A DNA stretch of 64,000 bases. Origin: Bog-473 sp963751335. Its GTDB lineage: Bacteria; Actinomycetota; Acidimicrobiia; Acidimicrobiales; RAAP-2. The position numbers and the translations under genes were made by a program. Of this stretch, positions 25,674 to 34,480 are shown piece after piece. The DNA lies in the NCBI GenBank assembly GCA_963751335.1, contig CAVVUB010000008.1, positions 1,612,001 to 1,676,000 on the forward strand, in the 5' to 3' direction. The notes under the pieces were generated by a model. That model had not been told where the DNA came from. It saw only the letters and a program-made list of their open reading frames with translations, and ran no database searches. The number at the start of each line of letters is the position of its first letter. Within the stretch, counting starts at the first letter, position 1.

Positions 25674-27617
25674 ATGGAAACCGTCTGGCCCCAGCTCGAG
25701 CGGCTCTTGCCCCAGGTCACGAAGCCGGCGCGCTATATCGGCGGCGAACAGGGTTCGGTCTACCCCGAGCACGGGCCGGGGAAGGTGGCCTGGCTGCTGC
25801 TCTACCCGGACACCTATGAGATCGGACTGCCCAACCAGGGCCTCCAGATCCTCTACGAGATCCTCAACGAGCGTCCCGACGCGGTGGCCGAGCGCTCGTA
25901 TGCGCCCTGGGTCGATCTGGAGCAGGCGATGCGGAAGGCCGGGGTCCCGCTCTTCAGCGTGGAGCAACACCTCCCGGCATCCGGGTTCGACGTGCTCGCC
26001 TTCAACCTGTCGGCCGAGCTCGTCTACACCAACGTGGTGAACCTCGTCGACCTGGCCGGTGTGCCGCTGCACACGACCGAGCGGGGCGCCACCGACGCGC
26101 TGGTGCTGGCCGGTGGTCACTGCGCCTTCAACCCTGAACCGCTGGCCGACTTCGTCGACGCCTTCGTGCTGGGCGACGGCGAGGAGGTGGTGGGCGAGAT
26201 CAACGAGGTGGTGCGGGACTGGCTGGCCCAGCCTGAGGCGGAGCGCTCGCGCGACGCCCTGCGCCGGGGGCTGGCCGCCCTCGAGGGGGTCTACGTGCCG
26301 GCGCTCTACGAGCCGTCGTACACCGACGGACGTCTGACGGGGACCGTGCCGGTCGACCCCTCGGTGCCGGCCGCCGTCGCCAAGCGCACGGTGGCGGACC
26401 TGGCCGACTGGCCCTACCCGTCCCGGCCCCTGGTGCCGCTGACCGAGGTGGTGCACGACCGCCTCAACGTCGAGGTCTTCCGGGGTTGTACCCGTGGCTG
26501 CCGCTTCTGCCAGGCGGGCATGATCACCCGGCCGGTGCGCGAGCGCCCCGCCCAGCAGGTGCGCGACATGGTGCAGCGGGGTCTCGAGTGGACCGGCTCC
26601 GACGAGGTGGCGCTCACCTCGCTCTCGACCGCCGACTTCTCGGGCATCGAGGAAACGGTGCGCGACATCGTCGACGATCCCGAGAACGGTGGTCGGGTTT
26701 CGGTCAGCCTGCCCTCGCTGCGGGTGGACGCCTTCACCGTGGGCACGGCCGCGCAGATCCAGAAGGTGCGGCGCACCGGCTTGACCTTCGCCCCTGAGGG
26801 CGGCACCTGGCGCATGCGCTCGGTGATCAACAAGCTCATCACCGAGGAGGACCTCTACGGGGCGGTCGACGCCGCCTTCAGCCAGGGCTGGCGGCGGATC
26901 AAGCTCTATTTCCTCATCGGCCTGCCCACCGAGCGCGACGAGGACGTGCTGGGCATCGCCGAGTTGGGGTCTCGCTGTGTCGAGATCGGCCGGCGTTACA
27001 ACAAGTCGATCACCGTGGTGGCCTCCGTCGGGGGCTTCGTCCCCAAGGCCCACACGCCGTTCCAGTGGTTCGGCCAGGACACGGTGGCCGAGCTCGAGCG
27101 CAAGGTGGCGCTGCTGCGCGCCCAGGCGAAGCGCACCAGGGGCCTGACCATCCGTTGGCACGAGCCGGCGGCATCGGTGGCCGAAGGCCTGGCCAGCCGG
27201 GGCGACCGCCGCATGGGTGCGGTCATCGAGCGGGTCTGGCGGGCCGGCGGCACCTTCCAGGAGTGGTCGGAGCGCTTCGACCTCGGCCTGTGGGAAGAGG
27301 CCCTGGCGGCCGAGGGGCTCAGCTTCGAGGAGGTCTGCCACCGGGACCGCGGGGGCGAGGAGGCCCTGCCCTGGGACCACATCTCGGCCGGCCTGCACCG
27401 GGACTTCCTCTGGGGCGACTGGCAGGACGCCCTGGCCGAGGCCGCGGTGGAGGATTGCCGCTGGACCCCCTGCTACGACTGCGGTGCCTGCACGGATGTC
27501 GGCCTCGAGCACGTGGTGGCCTCCCCGGTCCCGCCGGCCGGCGGGAGCCAGGGAACGGGCCAGGACCTGCGCCAAGGTGACCGGATCCCGGTGCGCCTCG
27601 TCACCCGTGCCTCCTGA
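25674..27617 (+). CDS. B12-binding-like radical SAM protein, TIGR03960 type
   Basis: This is a 647-residue radical SAM enzyme of unknown substrate. The first 250 residues are the B12-binding-like domain of this family. The 4Fe-4S cluster motif is CTRGCRFC (Cys272, Cys276, Cys279), followed by the SAM-binding barrel with TFAPEGGTWRMR and KLYFLIGLP. A Cys-rich end (CRWTPCYDCGAC) may bind a second cluster or zinc. An in-frame GTG at 25662 is an alternative start. The family usually occurs with a DUF2344 protein and RNase E/G, exactly as here, so a role in RNA or ribosome modification is a reasonable inference but unproven. Confidence 0.9.
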   Translation: METVWPQLERLLPQVTKPARYIGGEQGSVYPEHGPGKVAWLLLYPDTYEIGLPNQGLQILYEILNERPDAVAERSYAPWVDLEQAMRKAGVPLFSVEQHLPASGFDVLAFNLSAELVYTNVVNLVDLAGVPLHTTERGATDALVLAGGHCAFNPEPLADFVDAFVLGDGEEVVGEINEVVRDWLAQPEAERSRDALRRGLAALEGVYVPALYEPSYTDGRLTGTVPVDPSVPAAVAKRTVADLADWPYPSRPLVPLTEVVHDRLNVEVFRGCTRGCRFCQAGMITRPVRERPAQQVRDMVQRGLEWTGSDEVALTSLSTADFSGIEETVRDIVDDPENGGRVSVSLPSLRVDAFTVGTAAQIQKVRRTGLTFAPEGGTWRMRSVINKLITEEDLYGAVDAAFSQGWRRIKLYFLIGLPTERDEDVLGIAELGSRCVEIGRRYNKSITVVASVGGFVPKAHTPFQWFGQDTVAELERKVALLRAQAKRTRGLTIRWHEPAASVAEGLASRGDRRMGAVIERVWRAGGTFQEWSERFDLGLWEEALAAEGLSFEEVCHRDRGGEEALPWDHISAGLHRDFLWGDWQDALAEAAVEDCRWTPCYDCGACTDVGLEHVVASPVPPAGGSQGTGQDLRQGDRIPVRLVTRAS

Positions 27618-28425
27618 GCAGGAGCCGGTCCCGGTCCAGCGACGCCTCCGCCTGCGCTTCGCCAAGGCGGGAAAGGTCCGTTTCACCAGCCATCGCGACG
27701 TGGCCCGGCTCTGGGAGCGGGCCCTGCGCCGCAGTCGACTGCCCCTGGCCTACTCCCAAGGGTTCGTACCCCATCCGCTGATCAGTTTCGGGCTGGCCCT
27801 GCCGACGGGCTGCGAGTCGATGGGCGAGTATCTCGACGTGCGCCTGGGGGCGGCCCCACCCGGGGAGACGCCGGTCGAGGGCTTGCCCGAGGCACTGAGC
27901 GTCCTCTTGCCCGCAGGGATGGAGGTCCAGGCGGCTGCCCTGGTCGAGGATACGGAGGGCTCGCTCCAGCAGGAGGTAGCATCGTGTGATTGGGAGTTGG
28001 AGGTGTCCGGGGTGAGGAGTGAGGAATTGAGGCAGCGAGCCGAGATGGTGCTCGCGGCCACGGTCCTCACGATCAGCCGGGAGCGGAAGGGTCGTCCGGT
28101 GGACGACGATGTCCGACCGGCGATCCGGACGCTCTCCGTCGACGACTCCGATGGTCGCCTCCGGGCAGAGCTGGCCACGCATCCGCGTGGTATCCGCCCG
28201 ACCGACCTCTTGGCCGCCCTGGGTGCCGACCTGGTGCTCGAGCGTGCCTGCAGAACGCATCAATGGATCGAGCGCGACGGTGCACGCTTCGAGCCGCTCC
28301 AGGTGAGCGGGCTCGCGAGCAGCGTCGCGCCCGCACAGAACGCAAGGAGGGCTCTCCCTCATGTCCGAGCCGGAAGTCAGACCGACCCCGCCGGGTCCAG
28401 CCCAGGAGGCGGGCTCCAGCCCTAG
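27607..28425 (+). CDS. DUF2344/TIGR03936 radical-SAM-linked protein
   Basis: This is a 272-residue protein of unknown biochemical role that is the constant companion of the preceding radical SAM enzyme; in some bacteria the two are fused. The opening RLRFAKAGKVRFTSHRDVARL and the middle ISFGLALPTGCESMGEYLDV are the family signatures. The GTG start at 27607 overlaps the radical SAM gene by 11 bases. The final 30 residues are Pro/Ser/Gly-rich and overlap the start of the RNase E/G gene by 65 bases, which suggests tight coupling of all three genes. Confidence 0.88.
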   Translation: MPPEQEPVPVQRRLRLRFAKAGKVRFTSHRDVARLWERALRRSRLPLAYSQGFVPHPLISFGLALPTGCESMGEYLDVRLGAAPPGETPVEGLPEALSVLLPAGMEVQAAALVEDTEGSLQQEVASCDWELEVSGVRSEELRQRAEMVLAATVLTISRERKGRPVDDDVRPAIRTLSVDDSDGRLRAELATHPRGIRPTDLLAALGADLVLERACRTHQWIERDGARFEPLQVSGLASSVAPAQNARRALPHVRAGSQTDPAGSSPGGGLQP

Positions 28426-30030
28426 TCCGCCTGCGGCGCCCCGCCAGGCATCCCAGCGCAAGCCCAAGATCGGTGACACCCGGCCCGCGCCGGCGGTGCC
28501 GCCACCGGGTCCTCCGCCGCGCCGGTCGGCGCCCGACGCGGCGCCGCCACCGGGTCCTCCGCCACACCGGTCGGCACCCGACGCGGCGCCGGCTCCCGTG
28601 GCTGCCATGGAGCGGTCGGGGGCAATGGCGACGAAGGAGCCCGTCACCGAGGTGGCCAAGCTCGCGGGGGCGGACCGGGGCGAAGACGGTGGCGGTGGCG
28701 GGGCCAAGCGCTCGCGCGGTCGCCGGCGTTCGGGGCGCGGGACCGCCGCAGCAAGCAGGTCGGCCGGTATCTGGTCTGCGTGCACGTCCAGCCCCAGATG
28801 ACCCAGATCGCCATGCTCGAGGGGCGTTCCCTGGTCGAGCACTACGTGTCGCGGGCGGCCGACGACACGACCCAGATCGACGGGAACGTCTACCGGGGCC
28901 GGGTGCAGAACGTGCTTCCGGGCATGGAGGCGGCCTTCGTCGACATCGGGATCCCGAAGAACGCCGTGCTGTACCGGGGCGACGTGCGCTACGACAAGGA
29001 CGACATCGAGGGCGGGACCTCGTCCCAGCGCCGGATCGAGGACGTGCTCAAGGCGGGGCAGACCATCCTGTGCCAGGTCACCAAGAACCCGATCGGGGCC
29101 AAGGGGGCCCGCCTGACCCAGGAGGTGTCCCTGCCCGGGCGCTTCGCCGTGCTGGTGCCCAACTCGAGCGCCTTCGGGATCTCCAAGCGGTTGGGCGACA
29201 CCGAACGGCGCCGACTGCGCCGGATCATCGACGAGGTGAAGCCGGCCGGCCACGGCATGATCGTGCGCACCGCCGCCGAGGGTGTCTCGGCCGACGAGCT
29301 CCAGCGCGACGTCACCTCCCTGCTCGAGCAGTGGAACACCATTGAGGCCGAGGCCAAGAAGTCTGACGCCCCAGGCTTGCTGTACCGGGAGCCCGAGCTG
29401 GCGGTGCGCATCCTGCGCGAGGAGCTCAACGGTGAGTACCGGGGGGTGGTCATCGACGACCGGGCCCTCTTCGAGCAGGTGCGCAACTACGTCCAAGCCG
29501 TGAGCCCCGAGCTGGCCGACCGGGTCGAGTACTACGACACCGAGGCCGAGGGCCTGCCCATCTTCGAGCGGTACCACGTGCACGAGCAGCTGCACAAGGC
29601 GCTGGACCGCAAGGTCTGGCTGCCCTCGGGGGGCTCGCTCATCATCGAGCGGACCGAGGCCCTCACGGTGATCGACGTCAACACCGGCAAGAACGTGGGC
29701 AAGACCAATCTGGAGGAGACGGTCTTCCGCAACAATCTGGAGGCCGCCGAGGAGGTGGCCCACCAGCTCCGATTGCGGGACATCGGCGGCATCATCGTGA
29801 TCGACTTCATCGACATGGAGGTGCGGGACAACCGCGACCGGGTGGCCGGCGCCCTGCGCGATGCGTTGTCCCGGGACAAGACCCGCACCCAGGTCTTCGA
29901 CATCTCAGAGTTGGGCCTCGTCGAGATGACCCGAAAGCGCATCTCGGAGGGCTTGCTCGAGACCCTCTCGACCGAATGCACCGTCTGCGGAGGCCGGGGC
30001 GTGACCCTCGACGACTCCGTTCTGCGCTAG
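28361..30030 (+). CDS. rne: Ribonuclease E/G (frameshift in N-terminal region)
   Basis: This is the endoribonuclease for rRNA maturation and mRNA decay. The catalytic core has an S1 RNA-binding domain (GNVYRGRVQNVLPGMEAAFVD) and the two metal-binding Asp sites LTVIDVNTGK and IIVIDFIDME, then the zinc-link-like ECTVCGG. The N-terminal 120 residues, from ATG 28361 with GGAGG ten bases upstream, are Pro/Ala- then Gly/Arg-rich and contain a duplicated 18-residue unit (PPPGPPP-RSAPDAA). This part is in a different frame from the core; loss of one G near the run at 28738-28741 reunites them through DRRSKQVGRYLVCVHV. A shorter product from GTG 28780 would keep the whole core but has no ribosome-binding site. 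Confidence 0.85.
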
Positions 30031-30042
30031 CATCTCGCCCTT

Positions 30043-30357
30043 ATGTATGCCGTCATCAGGTCCGGAGGAAAGCAGGAGCGCGTGGCCGAAGGCCAGCGAG
30101 TCCGGGTGGAGTTGCTGGGCCAGCCCGTCGGTGCCGAGGTGGCCCTCGAACCGGTCCTGGTGGTCGACGGCGAGCGGGTCCTGGCCACGCCGGAGCAGCT
30201 CGCGGGCGTGTCGGTGACCGGCAAGGTCGTGGGCGAGGAGAAGGGCCCGAAGATCAACGCCATGACCTACAAGTCGAAGTCGAACCAGAAGCGGCGCTGG
30301 GGCCATCGCCAGCACTACGCCACGCTGGAGATCACCGCCATCACGGCGGCCGGGTAG
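30043..30357 (+). CDS. rplU: 50S ribosomal protein L21
   Basis: This is a 104-residue large-subunit protein that binds 23S rRNA. MYAVIRSGGKQERV at the N-terminus and the basic C-terminal KSKSNQKRRWGHRQHY are diagnostic. It starts 12 bases after the RNase E/G stop and is followed by rpmA, the universal L21-L27 order. Confidence 0.97.
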   Translation: MYAVIRSGGKQERVAEGQRVRVELLGQPVGAEVALEPVLVVDGERVLATPEQLAGVSVTGKVVGEEKGPKINAMTYKSKSNQKRRWGHRQHYATLEITAITAAG

Positions 30358-30383
30358 TCGAGTCGAGTCCGAGGGAGTCCGAT

Positions 30384-30635
30384 ATGTCAAAGACCAAGGG
30401 TGGTGGTTCCACTCGCAACGGCCGTGACTCGAACGCGCAGCGTCTGGGTGTGAAGGAGTTCGCCGGGACCGAGGTGACCGCGGGTTCCATCCTCGTGCGC
30501 CAGCGGGGAACCAAGTTCTTCCCCGGGGCCAACGTCGGCCGCGGTGGCGATGACACGCTCTTCGCCAAGGCGGACGGCGTGGTGAAGTTCGGCGAACGGC
30601 GCGGCCGCAAGCTCATCAGCATCGTCACCGACTAG
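30384..30635 (+). CDS. rpmA: 50S ribosomal protein L27
   Basis: This is an 83-residue protein lying near the peptidyl-transferase centre. The N-terminal MSKTKGGGSTRNGRDS, QRLGVK, IRQRG-like VRQRGTKFFPG and the FAKADGVVKF segment identify it. AGGGAG precedes the start by seven bases. There is no cleavable N-terminal extension of the Firmicutes type. obgE usually follows next, but here five other genes intervene. Confidence 0.97.
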   Translation: MSKTKGGGSTRNGRDSNAQRLGVKEFAGTEVTAGSILVRQRGTKFFPGANVGRGGDDTLFAKADGVVKFGERRGRKLISIVTD

Positions 30636-30649
30636 AGCGCCGGGCCGGC

Positions 30650-30672
30650 GCCCTAGGTGTTCTGCCTAGGGC
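30650..30672. terminator. Bidirectional hairpin between rpmA and VOC gene
   Basis: A perfect 8-bp inverted repeat, GCCCTAGG and CCTAGGGC, encloses a 7-base loop and lies exactly between two convergent genes, overlapping the stop codon of the minus-strand gene. It lacks a T tract, which is normal for high-GC actinobacteria. It probably ends transcription from both sides. Confidence 0.6.
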
Positions 30673-31037
30673 CGCTGATGCAGTTCGATCCCGTTCCCCC
30701 ACGGGTCGCTGCAGAAGGCCTGCTTTCGTCCGGTGCTGCCCACGTCGACCGGATCGGACACCTCGAGTCCCCGGGCACGCAGCTCGGCGACCGTGGCCTC
30801 GATGTCGTCGTAGGCCAGCGCGAAATGCTGGCCTACGTTGGGTGGTGGCGCCAGTTCGATGAGGTGCACCTGTTGCCCGTTGGCCGTGTCGAGCCAGGCC
30901 CCGGCGAAGCCGAAGTCGGGCCGGGTGAAGTTCTGCACCAGGCCGATGGTCTCGGTGTAGAAGGCGATGGCGCCGGGCACGTCGGGGACGTTGATGGCGA
31001 CATGGTCGACGCCGGCAGGGGCAACCGGGCTGCTCAT
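30666..31037 (-). CDS. VOC (glyoxalase/dioxygenase) superfamily protein
   Basis: This is a 123-residue single-module vicinal-oxygen-chelate protein. Typical features are VDHVAINVPDVPGAIAFYTE at the start with metal ligand His12, VHLIEL in the middle, QHFALAYDD giving a second His, and the end SDPWGNGIELHQ with a Glu ligand. Such proteins are glyoxalases, epimerases, dioxygenases or antibiotic-binding proteins; this one cannot be assigned further. Its start region overlaps the end of the nucleoside phosphorylase gene by four bases, so the two are co-transcribed. Confidence 0.85.
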   Translation of the reverse strand: MSSPVAPAGVDHVAINVPDVPGAIAFYTETIGLVQNFTRPDFGFAGAWLDTANGQQVHLIELAPPPNVGQHFALAYDDIEATVAELRARGLEVSDPVDVGSTGRKQAFCSDPWGNGIELHQRP

Positions 31038-31846
31038 GGTAGAGATGCTACGACGTGACGCACGATGCCCGCGATGGCCGCCGAGGCGGAGTCACCCACC
31101 TGGTGGATCTCTGCGATGGCCGTCGGGCCGGTGGCGGTGGCGGCGGCGTTCGTGACCAGGGCCAGTCCGAGCACCTCGGCCCCGGCGTGGCGGGCCGCGA
31201 TGGTCTCGAGGGCCATGGACATGCCCACCACGTCGGCCCCCAGGGTGCGCAGGGCGGTGATCTCTGCCGGCGTCTCGAGCTGGGGGCCCGGCACGTGGGC
31301 GTAGACGCCGGCCTCGGCGGCGAGGATCTCACCGGCCGGAGGTGGGGTGGCGAGCGCGGAGGTTCGCAGGTGGGGTGCGTAGGCGTCGACCATGTCGATG
31401 CACGCCGGCCCCACCAGTGGGCTGCGGCCGGTCAGGTTGAGGTGATCCTCCACCACCATGACCGTGCCGGGGGTGAGGTCGGTCCGGATCCCGCCCACGG
31501 CGGTCGTGAGGATGACGGTGTTCGCCCCGGTGGCCATGCCCGTCCGGATCGGGTGGACCACCTCAGTCGGGTCGAGCCCCTCGTAGAGATGGCTGCGGCC
31601 CCCGAGGACCAGCACCTGCCGGCCGCTCAGACAAACCGACCAGGCCAGCGCCCGATGCCCGCTCGCCGTGTGCGCCGGCCAGAAGGGCAGGGTGTCGAGG
31701 GAGTGGGCGTCTTCACCGCCGGCCAGGAGCTCGCCCGTATGGGACAACCCACTTCCCAGGACCACCAGCACCTCGTGGTGGTCGACCTCCAGCCGGCGGC
31801 CCAGCTCGGAGGCGCTGCGCGCCGCCCGGTCGGCAGCATCGTCCAT
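31034..31846 (-). CDS. Purine nucleoside phosphorylase family (6-oxopurine type)
   Basis: This is a 270-residue trimeric-type phosphorylase that splits purine nucleosides with phosphate into base and ribose-1-phosphate. The phosphate loop GSGLS is at 31-35, GGRSHLYEG at about 82-90, the base-binding Glu191 is in GPQLETPAE, and Asn233 is in VTNAAA. Asn at this site favours 6-oxopurines (inosine, guanosine, or 5'-methylthioinosine); adenosine-specific MTA phosphorylases have Asp. ATG 31846 is chosen because homologues start near MDDA; ATG 31897 is the outermost alternative. An MtaD-type deaminase three genes away makes methylthioinosine a plausible substrate, which is inference. Confidence 0.85.
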   Translation of the reverse strand: MDDAADRAARSASELGRRLEVDHHEVLVVLGSGLSHTGELLAGGEDAHSLDTLPFWPAHTASGHRALAWSVCLSGRQVLVLGGRSHLYEGLDPTEVVHPIRTGMATGANTVILTTAVGGIRTDLTPGTVMVVEDHLNLTGRSPLVGPACIDMVDAYAPHLRTSALATPPPAGEILAAEAGVYAHVPGPQLETPAEITALRTLGADVVGMSMALETIAARHAGAEVLGLALVTNAAATATGPTAIAEIHQVGDSASAAIAGIVRHVVASLP

Positions 31847-31896
31847 GGGTCGATGGTAGAGGGTGGCCCGGCGTCCGCCGCGTAACATCAACCGCA

Positions 31897-33813
31897 ATGG
31901 CCCCTTCCAGCTCTCCTCATCCCCTGTCCCCGCTGACTGCAGACGACATCCGCGCCGCGCGCGAGCTGGTCCAGGCCCGATCGACCAATCCCGAAGCCGT
32001 GCGCTTCGCCTACCTCGGCCTCTGTGAACCCTCGAAGGAGGTGGTGCGCGCCGCCGATGCCGGCGAAGCCTTCACAGAGGACCGCCGGGTCAGGATGCAC
32101 CTGCTCGAGGGCCCGACGGCCGACGTGACCGAGGCGATCGTCTCGGTGACGAGGGGGGCCGTCGACCGCTGGGAGGTCGTGCGTGGCATGCGGCCTGCGC
32201 TGCAGATCGAGGAGTCGATCCTGGTGCTCGCCGCACTGCACGAGAGCGACGAGTGGAACGCGGCCCTCGACCGGCGCGGTATCGTCGACCGCTCCCTGGT
32301 ACAGATCGATCCCTGGCCGGCCGGCACGTTCGGCCTGACCCACGAGGAGAACCGTCGCATCTCGCGTTGCCTGGCCTATCTCCGCGAGTCGAAGGAGGAC
32401 AACGGCTACGCCCGCCCCCTCGAGGGTCTCATGGCCTACGTCGACATGGGGCGTGGCGAGGTGCTCGAGGTCGTCGACCTCGGCGTCGTGCCCTTCCCGC
32501 CCAAGTCGGGCAGCTACTACCCCGAGGACAACGGACCGCTCCGGAGTGACCTCAAACCTCTGGAGATCATCCAGCCGGAGGGCCCGAGCTTCGAGGTGGA
32601 GGGCAACCTGGTCCGGTGGCAGAAGTGGACGATGCGGGTGGGCATGGACCCGTTCGAAGGCCTGGTGCTCTGGCGCGTCGGCTACGAGGACGGCGGGCAC
32701 GTGCGCCCGGTGCTCTACCGGGCCTCCGTGAGTGAGATGGTGGTTCCCTACGGGCACCCGAGCCCGATGCACGCGTGGAAGAGCGCCTTCGACGCGGGGG
32801 AATGGGGACTGGGCCGCATGGCCAACTCGCTCACCCTCGGCTGCGACTGCCTGGGGGAGATCTACTACTTCGACAACGTTTGGGCCGACGAGCGCGGCCG
32901 GGTGCACACGCGCAAGAACGCCATCTGCATGCACGAAGAGGATTACGGCATCCTGTGGAAGCACGCCGACCTGGTGTCGGGGCGCACGGAGGTGCGCCGG
33001 TCGCGCCGGCTGGTCGTCAGCTCCATTGCCACCGTCGGCAATTACGAGTACGGCTTCTATTGGTACTTCTACCTCGACGGCTCCATGCAGCTCGAGGTCA
33101 AGCTCAGCGGGATCATGTCGACCATGGCGGTGGCGAACGGGGACCCCGGTCCCCACGCACGCATGATCGCCCCGGGCCTGGCCGCCCCGTACCACCAGCA
33201 CCTGTTCAACGTCCGTCTCGACGTGGAGGTCGACGGTCCGGACAACGCGGTCTTCGAAGTGGACGCCGTGGGCGCCGGCCCACCGGGCACAGAGGGGAAC
33301 CCGTGGGGCAACGTCTTCGGCACGACGACGACCCTGCTCGAGACCGAGCTGGCCGCCCGGCGCGACGTGGACCCGTCGCGCAGCCGGAGCTGGCGCATCG
33401 CCAACCGCTCCGCCCGGAACGGGCTCGGGGAACCGACGGCCTACAAGTTGCTGCCCACGTCGACGCCGACGATCCTGGCCCACCCGGAGTCGAGCGTGAG
33501 CAAGCGGGCGACGTTCGCCACCCACAACCTGTGGGTGACGCCGTTCGACCAGGACGAGCGACGGGCGGCGGGTGACTATCCCAACCAACACGCGGGCGGC
33601 GACGGCCTGCCCGCGTGGACGGCGCAGGATCGGAGCCTGGTCGACACCGATGTCGTGCTCTGGCACACCTTCGGCGTCACCCATGTGCCCCGCCCGGAGG
33701 ACTGGCCCGTCATGCCGGTCGAGTACACCGGCTTCACGCTGATCCCCTTCGGCTTCTTCGACCGCAACCCCGCGCTCGACGTCCCACCGAGCGCAGCGCA
33801 CTGCCATGACTGA
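31897..33813 (+). CDS. Copper-containing primary amine oxidase
   Basis: This is a 638-residue homodimeric enzyme that oxidises primary amines to aldehydes, ammonia and hydrogen peroxide, the same length as the Arthrobacter enzyme. The self-processed topaquinone arises from Tyr383 in GNYEYG, the catalytic base is Asp299 in FDAGEWGLG, and copper is held by His433, His435 (PYHQHLF) and His596 (VTHVPRPEDWPVMP). No signal peptide is visible, so it is cytosolic as in Arthrobacter. It is divergent from the phosphorylase gene, and its end overlaps the DtxR-like regulator by eight bases, suggesting that regulator responds to its metal or substrate economy. Confidence 0.94.
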   Translation: MAPSSSPHPLSPLTADDIRAARELVQARSTNPEAVRFAYLGLCEPSKEVVRAADAGEAFTEDRRVRMHLLEGPTADVTEAIVSVTRGAVDRWEVVRGMRPALQIEESILVLAALHESDEWNAALDRRGIVDRSLVQIDPWPAGTFGLTHEENRRISRCLAYLRESKEDNGYARPLEGLMAYVDMGRGEVLEVVDLGVVPFPPKSGSYYPEDNGPLRSDLKPLEIIQPEGPSFEVEGNLVRWQKWTMRVGMDPFEGLVLWRVGYEDGGHVRPVLYRASVSEMVVPYGHPSPMHAWKSAFDAGEWGLGRMANSLTLGCDCLGEIYYFDNVWADERGRVHTRKNAICMHEEDYGILWKHADLVSGRTEVRRSRRLVVSSIATVGNYEYGFYWYFYLDGSMQLEVKLSGIMSTMAVANGDPGPHARMIAPGLAAPYHQHLFNVRLDVEVDGPDNAVFEVDAVGAGPPGTEGNPWGNVFGTTTTLLETELAARRDVDPSRSRSWRIANRSARNGLGEPTAYKLLPTSTPTILAHPESSVSKRATFATHNLWVTPFDQDERRAAGDYPNQHAGGDGLPAWTAQDRSLVDTDVVLWHTFGVTHVPRPEDWPVMPVEYTGFTLIPFGFFDRNPALDVPPSAAHCHD

Positions 33814-34480
33814 ACCGCAGGAATTCCACCCACCCGTCGAGGAGTACCTCGAGACGATGCTCGGGCTCGACGAGGAGGGGGTCCCGGTGATCCAGGCCCG
33901 CATCGCCGAGCGCCTGGGCCGCTCCGCCCCTTCGGTCTCCGAGATGCTGGACCGCCTCCGGGAAGAGGGGTACGTCGACCGGGAGGGGCGCCGGCTGTCC
34001 TTGACCCCGAGCGGACGGGCCCTGGCCGAGAAGGTGGTGCGCAAGCACCGGTTGGCCGAGCGCCTGCTGGTGGACGTCATCGGCCTCGAGTGGCACAAAG
34101 TGCACCGGGAGGCCGGGCGCTGGGAGCACGTGATCTCAGACGATGTCGAGGCGCGCCTGGTCGAACTCCTCGGTGATCCGGCCACCTGTCCGCACGGCAA
34201 CCCGATCCCGGGCTCGCACTCGGCCGCCCCCGAGACGACCACCCGGCCCCTGGCCGAGGTGGACGAAGGCGAGGAGGTACGCCTGCTCCGGGTGAGCGAG
34301 GAGGTGGAGCTCAACTTGGGCACGCTGACCCTCCTCGACGAGGGCGGCTTCATTCCGGGTGTGGTGGCGCGGGTCGGCGGGCGGGACGTCGAGGGCAATA
34401 TCGAGGTGACGGCCGAGGGTGGGAGGCCCATCCACGTCCCCGCGGCGGTGTCCGACCGGTTGTTCGTCGGGGCGCCGTGA
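33806..34480 (+). CDS. DtxR/MntR-family metal-dependent regulator with altered ligands
   Basis: This is a 224-residue repressor of the DtxR type: N-terminal winged helix-turn-helix (about 27-65), dimerisation and metal-binding domain (about 75-145), and a C-terminal SH3-like FeoA domain (about 150-222). Aligned by eye with DtxR, the ancillary ligands His81, Glu85 and His100 and the primary-site Glu107 and His108 are kept, but Met10 of DtxR is Glu13 here and Cys102 is Gly104. This suggests a metal preference different from iron. The gene overlaps the amine oxidase upstream and the deaminase downstream, so it probably controls this operon. Confidence 0.88.
   Translation: MTEPQEFHPPVEEYLETMLGLDEEGVPVIQARIAERLGRSAPSVSEMLDRLREEGYVDREGRRLSLTPSGRALAEKVVRKHRLAERLLVDVIGLEWHKVHREAGRWEHVISDDVEARLVELLGDPATCPHGNPIPGSHSAAPETTTRPLAEVDEGEEVRLLRVSEEVELNLGTLTLLDEGGFIPGVVARVGGRDVEGNIEVTAEGGRPIHVPAAVSDRLFVGAP

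Noticed and set aside
28780..30030. RNase E/G starting at GTG 28780 as an intact gene
   Set aside because: The core would be complete, but the conserved-looking segment QVGRYLVCVHV would be left untranslated and there is no ribosome-binding site; a frameshift in a longer gene explains the region better.
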